Shown piece after piece: positions 40,301-48,900 of a DNA stretch of 64,000 bases. The stretch's first letter is position 1. Each line of letters opens with the position of its first letter. The DNA is from Cafeteria roenbergensis (taxonomy: Eukaryota > Sar > Bigyra > Bicosoecida > Cafeteriaceae). The position numbers and the translations under genes were made by a program. The DNA lies in contig VLTN01000006.1 of the NCBI GenBank assembly GCA_008330645.1, positions 310,001 through 374,000 on the forward strand, written 5' to 3'. A model generated the notes under the pieces. That model did not search any database and was not told the origin of the DNA. It saw only the letters and a list, made by a program, of their open reading frames with translations.

Positions 40301-40645
40301 CCGGGCCTCCGCCGCGCGAAGGAGTCTCAGAAGCTGCATGTTCTGGACCGTCGTCGTGTCCGCGGCCTGCTCTCGTCCGCGGAGCTCCTCGGTTGCCAGC
40401 TCGGACGCCATGGTGCGCCGCGCCGCCCTGGTCGCCTCCCTCCGGGCGCGCTCCGCTTCCTCCTGCGCGGCCAGGTTGGCCGCCTGGAGCTTTTCGAGGC
40501 GTGCTTCCATCGAGTCGACCGCGTCGCGAAGGGCGGCGTTCTCGCGGGCCAGCTCTTGCACGCGCGCGTTCGCGCCTTGCAACGACTCGTGAGCAGCTTT
40601 CGTGGCGACATCGCGCACCTGCATCGACGCAGAGAGCTCCTCCAT
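37400..40645 (-). CDS. Coiled-coil protein with leucine-rich repeats (1,081 aa)
   Basis: Residues 1 to about 480 form a long Ala/Glu/Arg-rich coiled coil (for example NARVQELARENAALRDAVDS). The central part is low complexity. Between roughly residues 650 and 900 there are leucine-rich repeats of the ribonuclease-inhibitor type: PTLDLSGLALGDDGAAAV, AIDLRGNGITDAGARAIAAL and RLWDLRGNSLTTSGVRALAE. The C-terminal 250 residues are disordered, with Gly-Ser dipeptide repeats (GSGSGSGSGS, nt about 37973-37999), and end in a basic tail (KARRSGKTPPAKKS). ATG 40645 begins MEELSASMQVRDVATKA, directly at the coiled coil. A scaffold or cytoskeletal role is plausible but unproven. It converges on the RanBP1-GALK gene with 225 nt between stops. 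Confidence 0.75.
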   Translation of the reverse strand: MEELSASMQVRDVATKAAHESLQGANARVQELARENAALRDAVDSMEARLEKLQAANLAAQEEAERARREATRAARRTMASELATEELRGREQAADTTTVQNMQLLRLLRAAEARASSAEARSREADADALDARSRLDRAITRAAAADAAAAALRGEVAAAQRARADAEAEAVAARELARAAKLHVSRPEAAARGDGGGPTTGGAAAGARDEAASEELRLRRERHYALLERLQRSQDAERVAADRAEAAEAAARAARQRLLQSEQRQLQASGAATSRETELAARASALEREVAAARERALVAEAEVRRVKAARGKEGTLTAKLAESGAAAERELVRCQDEAHRLRVEGAALAARAEAAEARTQAAVDARAALAHAVTRLEREAAEAGRRAAAAEAASKAARDAAAAAAADEGVVALGHTVAAASAAAATAGSAAAPAASDVGPAAEDGAARPGNQAAKAAAAEGAPARHRAGRRLTGTAGAPGEGRAVLSGSAAAADALVAAQSARAAFGQRALLSRVVASVAAPALALPVATAQRPPSHVLVGPGGAGGWDPCLSLFGVAGGGGALASGRVPTLDLSGLALGDDGAAAVCVMLSELPLPLRTPSQSPAAALEEGLAEEEELADPNGGSVGEEGAGEDDRRPAVKEARPAGSGRLASAAGGGLGWGPRAIDLRGNGITDAGARAIAALLHPESGDLSAGALRLRLHVASGCRLWDLRGNSLTTSGVRALAEAARGHGGRALGVEHVLVEDTGLVRGVALSGNASLRLVLDCRDQASADDVVEAAAPPGMAKSRGMAAEVLPLASSRMAGSSDGEAGAIAGQGRAALMAASRPSAAPSARWLPVEPLPVEAGRPPSAAGVEVPAEGSATRGQEHLSALGTSGGGSGSGSGSGSATMPGSEAGTRAAAPSPTGGGKPPGRSAVASGTALGGSPLRAPLREQGALAPGSGSAEEKEAPDTSDPRAALEAASVAISRADRLRDEEVRAAREAARRRRVQALTRSVGPGSGPLGASQMTLSMAEELVPPVKASRGAEAGARSSRPKQRAAQSKVLARAAAGPLAAGSGRAAAKARRSGKTPPAKKS

Positions 40646-41076
40646 GGCGCCGATAGCAGGGACACGCGATACAACCCGCCTAGCTGGGCAAGGCCGCCTC
40701 GCTGCTGCTTCCACTTGGCCGCATGCGCGGGCGCAAGTGCCCCGCGCGCCTCCAGCGACGGCCGCCGCCGCTGCCCGCGACCGTCGCAATTGGCCGGCAG
40801 AGCTGTCGCAGGAAAGCGCAACCGACGGCGCAGCACAGCGCGTCCGCGCCAAGCGTAGCGGGAGCGAAGGGTGCGGGTGCGGGTGCGTCACGAGTGCGGG
40901 ATCTGTGTGAAGCGGTGCGCAGGCGAGGCAGACGAGGGCAGCCGCAGCAGGCTTGTCTCGTCGATTGCATCCGACCAGGCCAAACGCACGCACAGGGGGA
41001 CAGCGGGCTGCAACCGCACGGCACGCCGTCGAGAATAAGCTCCTCCAGGAAGGTCCCCTCGCACAGGCGCGAAGGC
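40646..41076. promoter_or_regulatory. 5' region of the coiled-coil/LRR gene
   Basis: These 431 nt hold the upstream region of the coiled-coil gene and the 3' end of the MFSD1-like gene, both on the minus strand. The coiled-coil frame is open upstream to the 41080 area but is compositionally unlike coding sequence and lacks an ATG. A gggtgcgggtgcgggtgcgt repeat lies at about 40870-40889. No further gene is seen. Confidence 0.4.
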
Positions 41077-43612
41077 TCACGTGAAAGAGGCCTCTCGCTG
41101 GAGCCTGTCCACGCTGCTGCTCCGTCGGGAGGTCGAGGTGCGGTAGTGGCGCTCGGCCAAGCGGGCCCCGTGCTGCGTCACGTCGGCAGCGTAGTGCCAG
41201 ATCGCGGCGCTAATCAGCTCGGGCGTGGTTGCGCGGCCGCCGCGGCGGCCGTCGCCTGCCCCGCCGTCCGTTCCCGTGCCGGCATCGGATCCGCCCGCAG
41301 CAGCGGCCGCCCCAGCGGGGAGCACGTCCGCGTTGCTCGGGTCCATCTCGTCCACGCTCCAGTGCCGGTGCTCGCTGTGCTGCAGGAAGGCCCCAAGCGA
41401 CTCTGGCGCCGCGAGGGCGGCGGTGGAAGAGGAGCGCAGCCCCGGCGGCGGCCTGGCGTCAGCGGCCGAGCCGGAGAGTCCGCCCCCCTGGCGGCCCGAG
41501 CGGGCCACCTTGCCGGACATGGTCGCAGCGCGCTGGCGCCACGGCCTGCTTCCGTCGCCTGCGGGCTCGCTTGCGCCTGCCCCTGCCGCGGTCGCCGCAT
41601 CGCGGCCGTCTCCCTCAATGTTGCTGCCGTCTGAGCCAGTCTCGTCCCAGTCGTCGCCGTCAAAGTCCTTGAGGAGGCCGGTTCCGTCGCCGGCCTTGGC
41701 CGACGCCGCTGCCTGGGAGCGGCGCCGCCACTCCAGCAGGGCCGCGATCAGGGCAAATGTGGCGCCCACGGAGGAGATGGACGTGAAGAGCCACTCCACG
41801 CAGGCGTACTCGCCCTCGCATGCCGGCGGCTGCAGCGTTGCCACGATGGCGGGCACGCTCGCGAGCCCGGAATTCTGCACCGCGCCCGCCACGCCGTATG
41901 CGACTCCGAAGGCATCACGCGGGGTCACAAAGGCGATTTCGGGCCACACCGCAGCGGCGAGGGTGGAGAATCCCACGCCAATGGCCGCGAGCAGGCCCGC
42001 GATGGGCAGCACGTCGTAGGCGATGAGGACGTGGCAGCTGGCCACGAGAAGCGAGCCGCAGGCGACGAAGATTGTCCGGGTGCCGGCGCGGTCCACGACC
42101 CAGCCCATTGCCAGGGCCAGGACGGCGGACACCGCGTACATGATCCCCACCACGGCGTTGACCTGCTGCGGCTGTGCGGGGTGGCCCGGCTTGTCCCAGC
42201 GGTTCGAAATGAGCTGCGTCGAGATGTTGTTGAACGAGCTCACGGGCGGGAAGCAGCACAGCACCATGCCGCAGCACAGCCAGAAGGGCACGCCGAGCTT
42301 GCAAATGTCGCTGAGCCGCGTGCGGGGCCGCTGCTTCCGCACCTTGACGAAGGCCGCCCACTGCCTCTCCGGCACCGCGGCCTTGACGGACTGCTCGTGC
42401 GAGTAGTCGATGTAGGTCACCAGCACCGCCGACAGGACCGACACGCAGCACAGCCCGAAGCCCGTCCAGTACGCCATGACGCACGACGAGAACAGCGCGG
42501 AGATATTGTCATTGATCGTGGAGCCCAGCCGACCAAACGCAAGAACGACGCCCATGGACAGCGCCAGCTCCCGCCCCATGAACCACTCAGCGACGAGGAT
42601 GCGCTGCGCGACGCACAGCGACTCGGTCCCGATCCCAAACAGCGAGCGGGACACCCACATGCCCGGCCAGAGGCGCAGTGACGCGAACACAGTGAACCCC
42701 AGCTGCCCCAGCGTCGCCATGCTCGTTGTGGCCACCACCATCTTGCGGAAGCCAATGAGGTCCACTAGAAAGCCTCCCACGAGGGGCATCACCTGCAAAG
42801 GGGCAGCGCATGAGGGGCGGCAGGGGGCGCGGAAAGGGCAGTGGCGTGCGGGGCTCTTCAACAGGCCCGTCACAAACGCGCCAACCACTGACGCAAAACG
42901 CCCGCCGGCAGGTAACCGCTTTCAAGTCGCGCGGTTTGGGGCCGCCCGGGGAGGGGGAAGGGCTCGCCATGGCCCACGCGACCTGCAGCCCTGGGGGCAG
43001 CTTGCGGACGCCCCCTCACCGTGTTGGGAAGGCTGTACAGCGTGTAGAGCAGATTGAACTTTAGGTTGAACTGCGCCGCGGTCGCGTTCTGGGCGGCCGT
43101 GCTGCTCTCGTTGATGGTCACGGGGACGTTGAAGTGCTCCTTGAGCTGCGGCGCAAAGCGAGGGCGGAGGCTTCGGGGTGGGGACAGCCGGCTGGCGGGG
43201 GGAGGGCGCACGGCGTCAGAGGGGGGGAACACCAAGCCGCGGCGGGTATTTTTCGGCACGGGCCGCGAGCGCCACGCGGGGCCTGGCCCCGCTCCCCCAA
43301 CAAAGGCCAGGAGCCCGAACGAGACGCGCTCACAGTGTGCTGGGTCCCGGCGGGGTTGTCAAACACGTAGTACGGTCCGAAGATGGCAATGGTCGCCAGC
43401 ACGAGGACGAACCACCTCTTCGGGTTGGAGGGCTTGTCGATGGCCTTGGCAACCTGCTCCGCCTCGAGGAGCTCCTCGTCGGTAGCCTTTGCGTCCTCGT
43501 CCGCTGGTCCGGTGGCTTGGTCGGTGAGCTCGAGGAAGCCCTCTTCGCCGCCCCCAAGGCCGTGTCCCTGGTCCTTCAGCGGCTCGAGCTCGAGCTCCCG
43601 CAAGTCGTCCAT
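41077..43612 (-). CDS. MFSD1: MFSD1-like major facilitator transporter (706 aa)
   Basis: There are three exons: 43612-43334 (93 codons), 43145-43020 (42 codons) and 42792-41077. Introns are 43333-43146 (gtgagc...ccgcag) and 43019-42793 (gtgagg...ttgcag), both phase 0. The joins give NPAGTQHT/LKEHFNVPVT and LYSLPNT/VMPLVGGFLVDLIG. The pattern YYVFDNPA, then LLYTLYSLPN, then GGFLVDLIGFRK matches MFSD1, a lysosomal transporter that in animals exports small peptides with GLMP. Twelve helices are plausible, and the motif GWVVDRAGTRT lies between the halves. The first loop carries two N-glycosylation sequons (NESS, NATA). The acidic N-terminus contains EELLEAE, near a dileucine sorting signal. The C-terminal 180 residues after LLEWRRRSQ are a disordered extension absent from the animal protein. 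Divergent with DPH1. Confidence 0.92.
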
Positions 43613-44223
43613 GGCAACCCGAATCTCGGAGCCTCCCTGTCCCAGCCAGGCGTTTGCCGCCGCGCAAGCTCGGCCCTGCTGAGCGCGTCGGGCGCGAGGG
43701 GCTCTGTGGGGCTGGTGGCGCTTTTGCTCTCTCGCCGTGTGGGGAGGGACGGGGAGGCGACGGCGAGACTAGTCTCGTCAGGCCGGTCACTGCTGCAGAG
43801 GCGGCCACTCACCGATCGGCGCGAGCTGCGGCCTTCCGCAGCGACCGCCTGCCTTCGCTTGGGCCGGGGGCGGGGGTCGGCAGCGGGGGACCATCGCCTT
43901 CCGGCGCCGCTTCCGCTCCGCTGGCGTGGCATGCCGCGCAGACAGCCGGGCCGTAGCACCTCGATGCCGCTGGCCCGGTCGCAAAACTGCGGGCCGAACA
44001 GTTGCGGGGCAAACAACGAAGAACCCGCAAAGTTTGGCTGCAGCCAAACATTTCGGCAACCCGCCCTTCCGCCCGGCTCGGGCACAGCGCGTGCAGGGGC
44101 TTCGCGCCCCGCAGCCGGCCGCTCGACTCGCTTGTGCGCCTGACTTGCTCCGCGGCTGCCTGTGTTGCCGGCAGCTGCCTTGGCACCGCCCCGCCGAGCG
44201 TGCTTGTTGGACCACGTCCAGCC
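43613..44223. promoter_or_regulatory. Shared 5' region of MFSD1-like and DPH1 genes
   Basis: These 611 nt separate the divergent ATGs at 43612 and 44224. The DPH1 frame is open for about 220 nt upstream of its ATG without an earlier convincing start. The most notable element is a perfect 16-bp palindrome at 44033-44048, inside an A-richer stretch (about 43980-44060). Confidence 0.45.
44033..44048. repeat. Perfect 16-bp palindrome, tttggctgcagccaaa
   Basis: The sequence equals its own reverse complement over 16 bp. It lies 176 nt before the DPH1 ATG, in the shared promoter. It could be a dimeric transcription-factor site; there is no poly-T tail to suggest a terminator. Confidence 0.6.
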
Positions 44224-45735
44224 ATGGCTTCCGCCTCGCCAGCTGAACCAGCAGCCTTCAAGGGCCGACACGAGGGCGCTCTGGTCAAGGTCGTGGACAG
44301 GAGCGGCGCGGGGGCGGGCGGGCCGGGAGCTGACAAGGCCGTGGCGGCCAAGGCCGACTGGGAAGTTGTGGCAGACGACCCGGCACTGCAGGCCGCGCTC
44401 AAGGCGCTGCCGAGCAACTACGAGTTCGAGGTCCCAAAGATCGTGGCCAGGTGCCGCAAGTCATCCGCCCGTGTGGTCGCGCTGCAGTTCCCAGAGGGCC
44501 TGCTCGCGTACTCGCTGGTCATCGCCGACATTCTCGAGCGGTTCACCAGCGCAGAGGTGACAGTCTTGGCGGACGTGGTGTATGGGGCCTGCTGCGTGGA
44601 CGACCTGTCCGCCGAGGCGCTCGGGGCCGACCTGCTCGTGCACTTTGGCCACAGCTGCCTCGTCCCCGTGTCTGCCACCCGCGTGCCGTGCATGTACGTG
44701 TTCGTCGAGATCACATTCGACCCCTCGCACCTCGTGCGCACGGTGCGCGGCAACCTGGACCCCAGCGAGCGGGTGGCCATCTTGGGCACGATCCAGTTCG
44801 CCCCCGCCGTGGCGGCTGCCCGCGAGGCTCTGCAGGGCCACTTCGCCCACGTGTGGGTGCCCCAGCAGATGCCGCTCTCCCCCGGCGAGGTGCTGGGCTG
44901 CACCTCGCCCCGCCTCCCGGACGACGTCACGGTGCTGGTGTTCGTGGCGGACGGCCGCTTCCACCTCGAGTCTGCAATGATCCAGAACCCCTCCCTCCGA
45001 GCGCTCCGCTACGACCCCTACGGCAAGGTCCTCACGGAGGAGGGGTACGACACTGCGGCCATGACTGCCGCCAGGAAGCGGGCCATCGACCGGGCCAAGC
45101 ACGCCCGCCGCTGGGGCGTCGTCGTGGGCACGCTGGGCCGGCAGGGCAACCCGCGCGTCGTGGACCGCCTGCGCGCTGCGCTCGCTGCCAAGGGCCTCCC
45201 CGTCACGGTGGTGCTGCTCAGCGAGGTGTTCCCGGCCAAGCTGGCCCTGATGAGGGACGTGGAGGCGTGGGTGCAGGTGTGCTGCCCCCGGCTCTCGGTC
45301 GACTGGGGCGCCGCGTTCGACGGCGAGGACTACTTTCCTGACCCCGCCGAGGCGGGCGCGGCGGCGGCGGCCGGGTCGTCGGCTGGCAGCGCTGCTCCCG
45401 CCGCCAAGCGCCCTCCCGCCCCGCTGCTGTCTCCGTACGAGGCCTTTGTCGCGCTGGGCGAGGCCGAGTGGCTGCCCGGAGGCACCTACCCGATGGACTT
45501 CTACAGCAGCAGCGGCGGCAAGTGGACCAACTACTACCAGACCGAGGAGGAGGCTGCCGCGCAGCGCGAGGCGCGGGAGGCGGCGCGCGCAGCTCGCAAG
45601 GCCCGCCTTGCTCAGGCCAGGGCCGCAAGGGCGGCCAGAGCCGCAGAGCAGGCGGCGGCGGCGGGGGCAGCCAAGCCGGACGCTGAGGCGGGCAGCGGCT
45701 GCGGCTGCGGGTCAGCATGCGCAGCTCAGGAGTGA
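44224..45735 (+). CDS. DPH1: Diphthamide biosynthesis protein 1 (503 aa)
   Basis: DPH1, with DPH2, transfers the 3-amino-3-carboxypropyl group of SAM to a histidine of elongation factor 2, the first step of diphthamide synthesis, using a [4Fe-4S] cluster. The three cluster cysteines appear in YGACCVDDLSA (Cys123/124), LGCTSPRLP (Cys226) and VCCPRLSVDWG (Cys353/354). Other signatures are ALQFPEGLLAYS, HFGHSCLVPV, GTLGRQGNP and TYPMDFYS near the end. The C-terminus is a charged Ala/Arg helix ending with a Cys-rich GSGCGCGSACAAQE. ATG 44224 (cagccatggc) precedes MASASPAEPAAFKGRHEGA. It is a single exon, convergent with CFAP57 (260 nt between stops). Confidence 0.95.
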   Translation: MASASPAEPAAFKGRHEGALVKVVDRSGAGAGGPGADKAVAAKADWEVVADDPALQAALKALPSNYEFEVPKIVARCRKSSARVVALQFPEGLLAYSLVIADILERFTSAEVTVLADVVYGACCVDDLSAEALGADLLVHFGHSCLVPVSATRVPCMYVFVEITFDPSHLVRTVRGNLDPSERVAILGTIQFAPAVAAAREALQGHFAHVWVPQQMPLSPGEVLGCTSPRLPDDVTVLVFVADGRFHLESAMIQNPSLRALRYDPYGKVLTEEGYDTAAMTAARKRAIDRAKHARRWGVVVGTLGRQGNPRVVDRLRAALAAKGLPVTVVLLSEVFPAKLALMRDVEAWVQVCCPRLSVDWGAAFDGEDYFPDPAEAGAAAAAGSSAGSAAPAAKRPPAPLLSPYEAFVALGEAEWLPGGTYPMDFYSSSGGKWTNYYQTEEEAAAQREAREAARAARKARLAQARAARAARAAEQAAAAGAAKPDAEAGSGCGCGSACAAQE

Positions 45736-45995
45736 TACCCTCGCGAGGATGGCGGGGCTGCAGCAGGCTCTCTCAGGCGTTGCGTGCCCGCTGAGGCGGA
45801 ATGGCCTTTTCGCGCGTCCCCTTTGTGACACCGGGTCGCCACGTGCTCGCGCCAGCGCCACAGTTCGTGATGGGGCGACAACTCACACGCAGCGCAACGC
45901 AGCACACGCACCAAATCGAGCACCCACGCACTGTCCTGGCCGCCGACCGCCCGCAGCACCCTGCCGGCAGGGGCCCCAACGCGGGAAGCGTTGGC

Positions 45996-48900
45996 TCACT
46001 GCCGAGAGCGGCGCCCCGACCCAAGCGGCGGCAGGGTCACGCTGCCTTCGTCGGCCGACTTGCCCTCCACGGCAGCCCCGCCGTCGGAGCCTGCAAGGGC
46101 GCGCCGAGCCGACGCGAGCGCAGCCTGAAGCTTGGGGTCAGTTTGCAGTCCCAGCGCCAGCTCGACCTGGTCGGCAGGGGCCAGCACGCGCAGGCCCGTG
46201 CTCACTGACGGGTCGGCACGGGCAATCGCTCGCAGGCGCTCCAGCTGCGAGAAGGCGTCGGCGAGCGCGCTGGCCTCGACCGCCGCGTCGGCGCGAGAGC
46301 TCGCGGCGCCAGCGCCTGCGCGGCCCCCGAAGGACCGGCTGAGCGCCGCCCCGGTGTCCAGGCTGGTGGCAGGCGGCCGGCGCGGCACAGTGAGCCCGCC
46401 TGCGCCTGACGCCGTCGAGGCTCGGGCGGACACTCCGCCGGATGCGGACTTGGTGATTCCCCGCCGGGCCAACGTTCGGCCGGTCCCGCGGACGTCCCGC
46501 TTGCTCTTGGGCGCGCCCGCGTCCGAGAGGCGGCCCGCGCGAAGCGCTGCCGCCTGCGACTCCAGCTGCTGGAGCTCTCGCCTGAGCGCGTTGACCTCCT
46601 TGGTGAGCACCGTCGCCTCCCTGTTCAGGCGCTCCAGGTCGGCCTTGTGGCGCTGGGCGTCCTTGGCGAGCTTGAGGCGCACCGAGTCCATGGACTGCTC
46701 GAGGTGCAGCACCCGCCGGCCGTGCTCCGACGTGACCGCCTGCGCGTCTTCCGCCGTCGCCACCTGTCCCATGGAGTCGTCCTCGTGGACGAACTGGCGG
46801 TAGAGCCGAGTGGCGGCCGCCTTGGCGGCCTTGGGGTCGTCTGCCACCGCCGCGGCGGCGTGCACGGCCCGGTGCATCTCGGCAAGCCGCTCGCCCATGC
46901 CCTCGAACTCCCCCTCGATGCGCTCCACGTCGGCCTTGAGGCCCACTCGCTTCAGCTTCAGCTCGCCGATCATCAGGTCGAGGGCCGCGTTGCTCTTGTG
47001 GTACTGCAGCAGCTCCAGCTCCATCTCCTTGGTCTGCTCGCGCATGTCCTTGATCTCGCGCTGCCGCGGCGCGATCTGCCGCTGAAGCTCCTGGATCTTG
47101 TAGTTGAGCACGAACTTGAACTTCTCGAGCTCCTGGTTCTTCTTGCGCAGGTCGTAAATGCGGGCGTCCTTCTCCTCGAGGGTTTCGTCGCGCTCCTGGA
47201 TTTCCTTCTTGTGGCCCTCGAGGTCCTTCCGGAGGCTGGCGATGGTCTCCTGGAGCACCTGCTCCGCCTGCGCCAGAGCCTCGATCTTGGTGCGCTGCTG
47301 GGTCTTGGTCGCCGTGAGGGTGTCCCTGGTGTTGCGGCTCACGCTCATCTGGAACATGAGCTGCGTCGACTCCTTCTGCTGCCTCGCGAGCTTCTCCGCG
47401 AACCGCAGCTTGAGCGCGTCGAGCTCCCGGTCCGCCTTGGCCTCGATGCCGCTCATCTGGGCACGGATCTCCTCCTCGAGCCGTGCCCGCTCGGCCACGA
47501 GCTCCGCCGCTCGCTGCTGCTCAGCCTGAATGTCCGCGGAGGACTTTTCCATCAGGTCCGCCTCCTCGTCAACGTGGCTCTGCTCGAGCCGCTCCTTGTC
47601 GTCCCGCCAGGCCGCGTCTCGCTCCAGCCGCTTGCGGTCCAGATCGTCGAACCGCTCGATCTCGGCTTGGATCTTGGCCTTGTAGCTGGCCTCCAGGTCC
47701 GCCAGCTCCCGCTGTTGCGCCAGCTCCATGGAGCGCGTCTGGGAGTCGAAGCGGTCCTCCATCGCGGCCTTTTCCTCCCGCATGGCCAGCAGCTTCGTCC
47801 TCTCCGCCTCCACCTCCTCCCGGTACGTCTCCTCGATCTCGCGCATGGCCTCCTCGTTCTTCATGTCCTTGTACGTCTCGTTGTACCGGTTCTGGGCCTG
47901 CACCTCGGACACGGACGCCTCCAGCCTGGACCGCTGGTCGCGGGACCCCTGGAGGGCCGACCGCGTGACCAGCAGCTCCTCGGCCCAGGGCACCAGCCCG
48001 ACGGACACGCTCATGTCAGCCCCAGGAAGGACGCCTCGGAACCCGCCAACGGGAACCGTGGCGCCGAGGATGAGCGCCGAAGAGCCGCCGCCCACCCGCG
48101 ACGAGGACGACGTCGGCGGGGCCTCGCCCAGCGGGTCCGCCGCTGCGGCCGCGGCGCCTCCCGCGCCTGCCCCGCGCCTGGCCCCGCGCAAGGCGGAGCC
48201 GGGTGCCGAGGCCCCCCCCGCGCCCGACAGGGCGCCAGACGAAGCCGCCGCGGCGGCGGCCGAAGCTGCACCCGCGCCGCCGTCTGACCCGCTGTTCGAA
48301 GCCGCCGCGCCCACGGCTGCGGCCGACTGCGCCGCCCCGCTGTCCCCGAGGCTCTTGACGGCCTCTGCATCCCACACCAGGACGAGGGAGCCGTCGTCGC
48401 CGCCGGTGACAACGAGGCGCGCGTCGGGCGTCACGCACATGGCGGTGACGGGGCCGCTATGGCACACCACCTCCTGAATCGTCGGGGCCGTGACCTCTCC
48501 CGCCGGGAAGGGCGCGGACAGGCTGCGGAGCGTGCCCTTGTGGCCTGGCAGGGAGGTGGCCGTGACCACGGAGGCGCCTCCCGCGACGGCGGAGACGAGC
48601 TTGTGCTGCGTCCCGCTCATGTTGAGGGAGGTGCGAACGGAGCCGGTGCCCTCTGCGGCGGGGAAGGCGATGCCCAGCACGGGCGACTCCGTCGGCGTGC
48701 GCATGTTTCGGCCCACGGCAAAGACGAGGGCGCCCGTGGCGTCGTGGCCGTTCATCGCCGCCGAGAGCGACGTGACGGCGACGTCCCTGAGCACAACCTT
48801 GTTGTGCTCGCGGCGCGCGTTGGCGCGCACGGCCCAGCGGCGCACGGTGAAGTCTGCCGACGCCGAGATGAGGAACTGGTCGTCCGGAGACCACGCGAGC

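Noticed and set aside
46647-48287. A plus-strand Leu-rich frame of about 546 codons opposite the CFAP57 coiled coil
   Set aside because: Antisense of a coiled coil gives Leu-rich sequence; there is no independent evidence.
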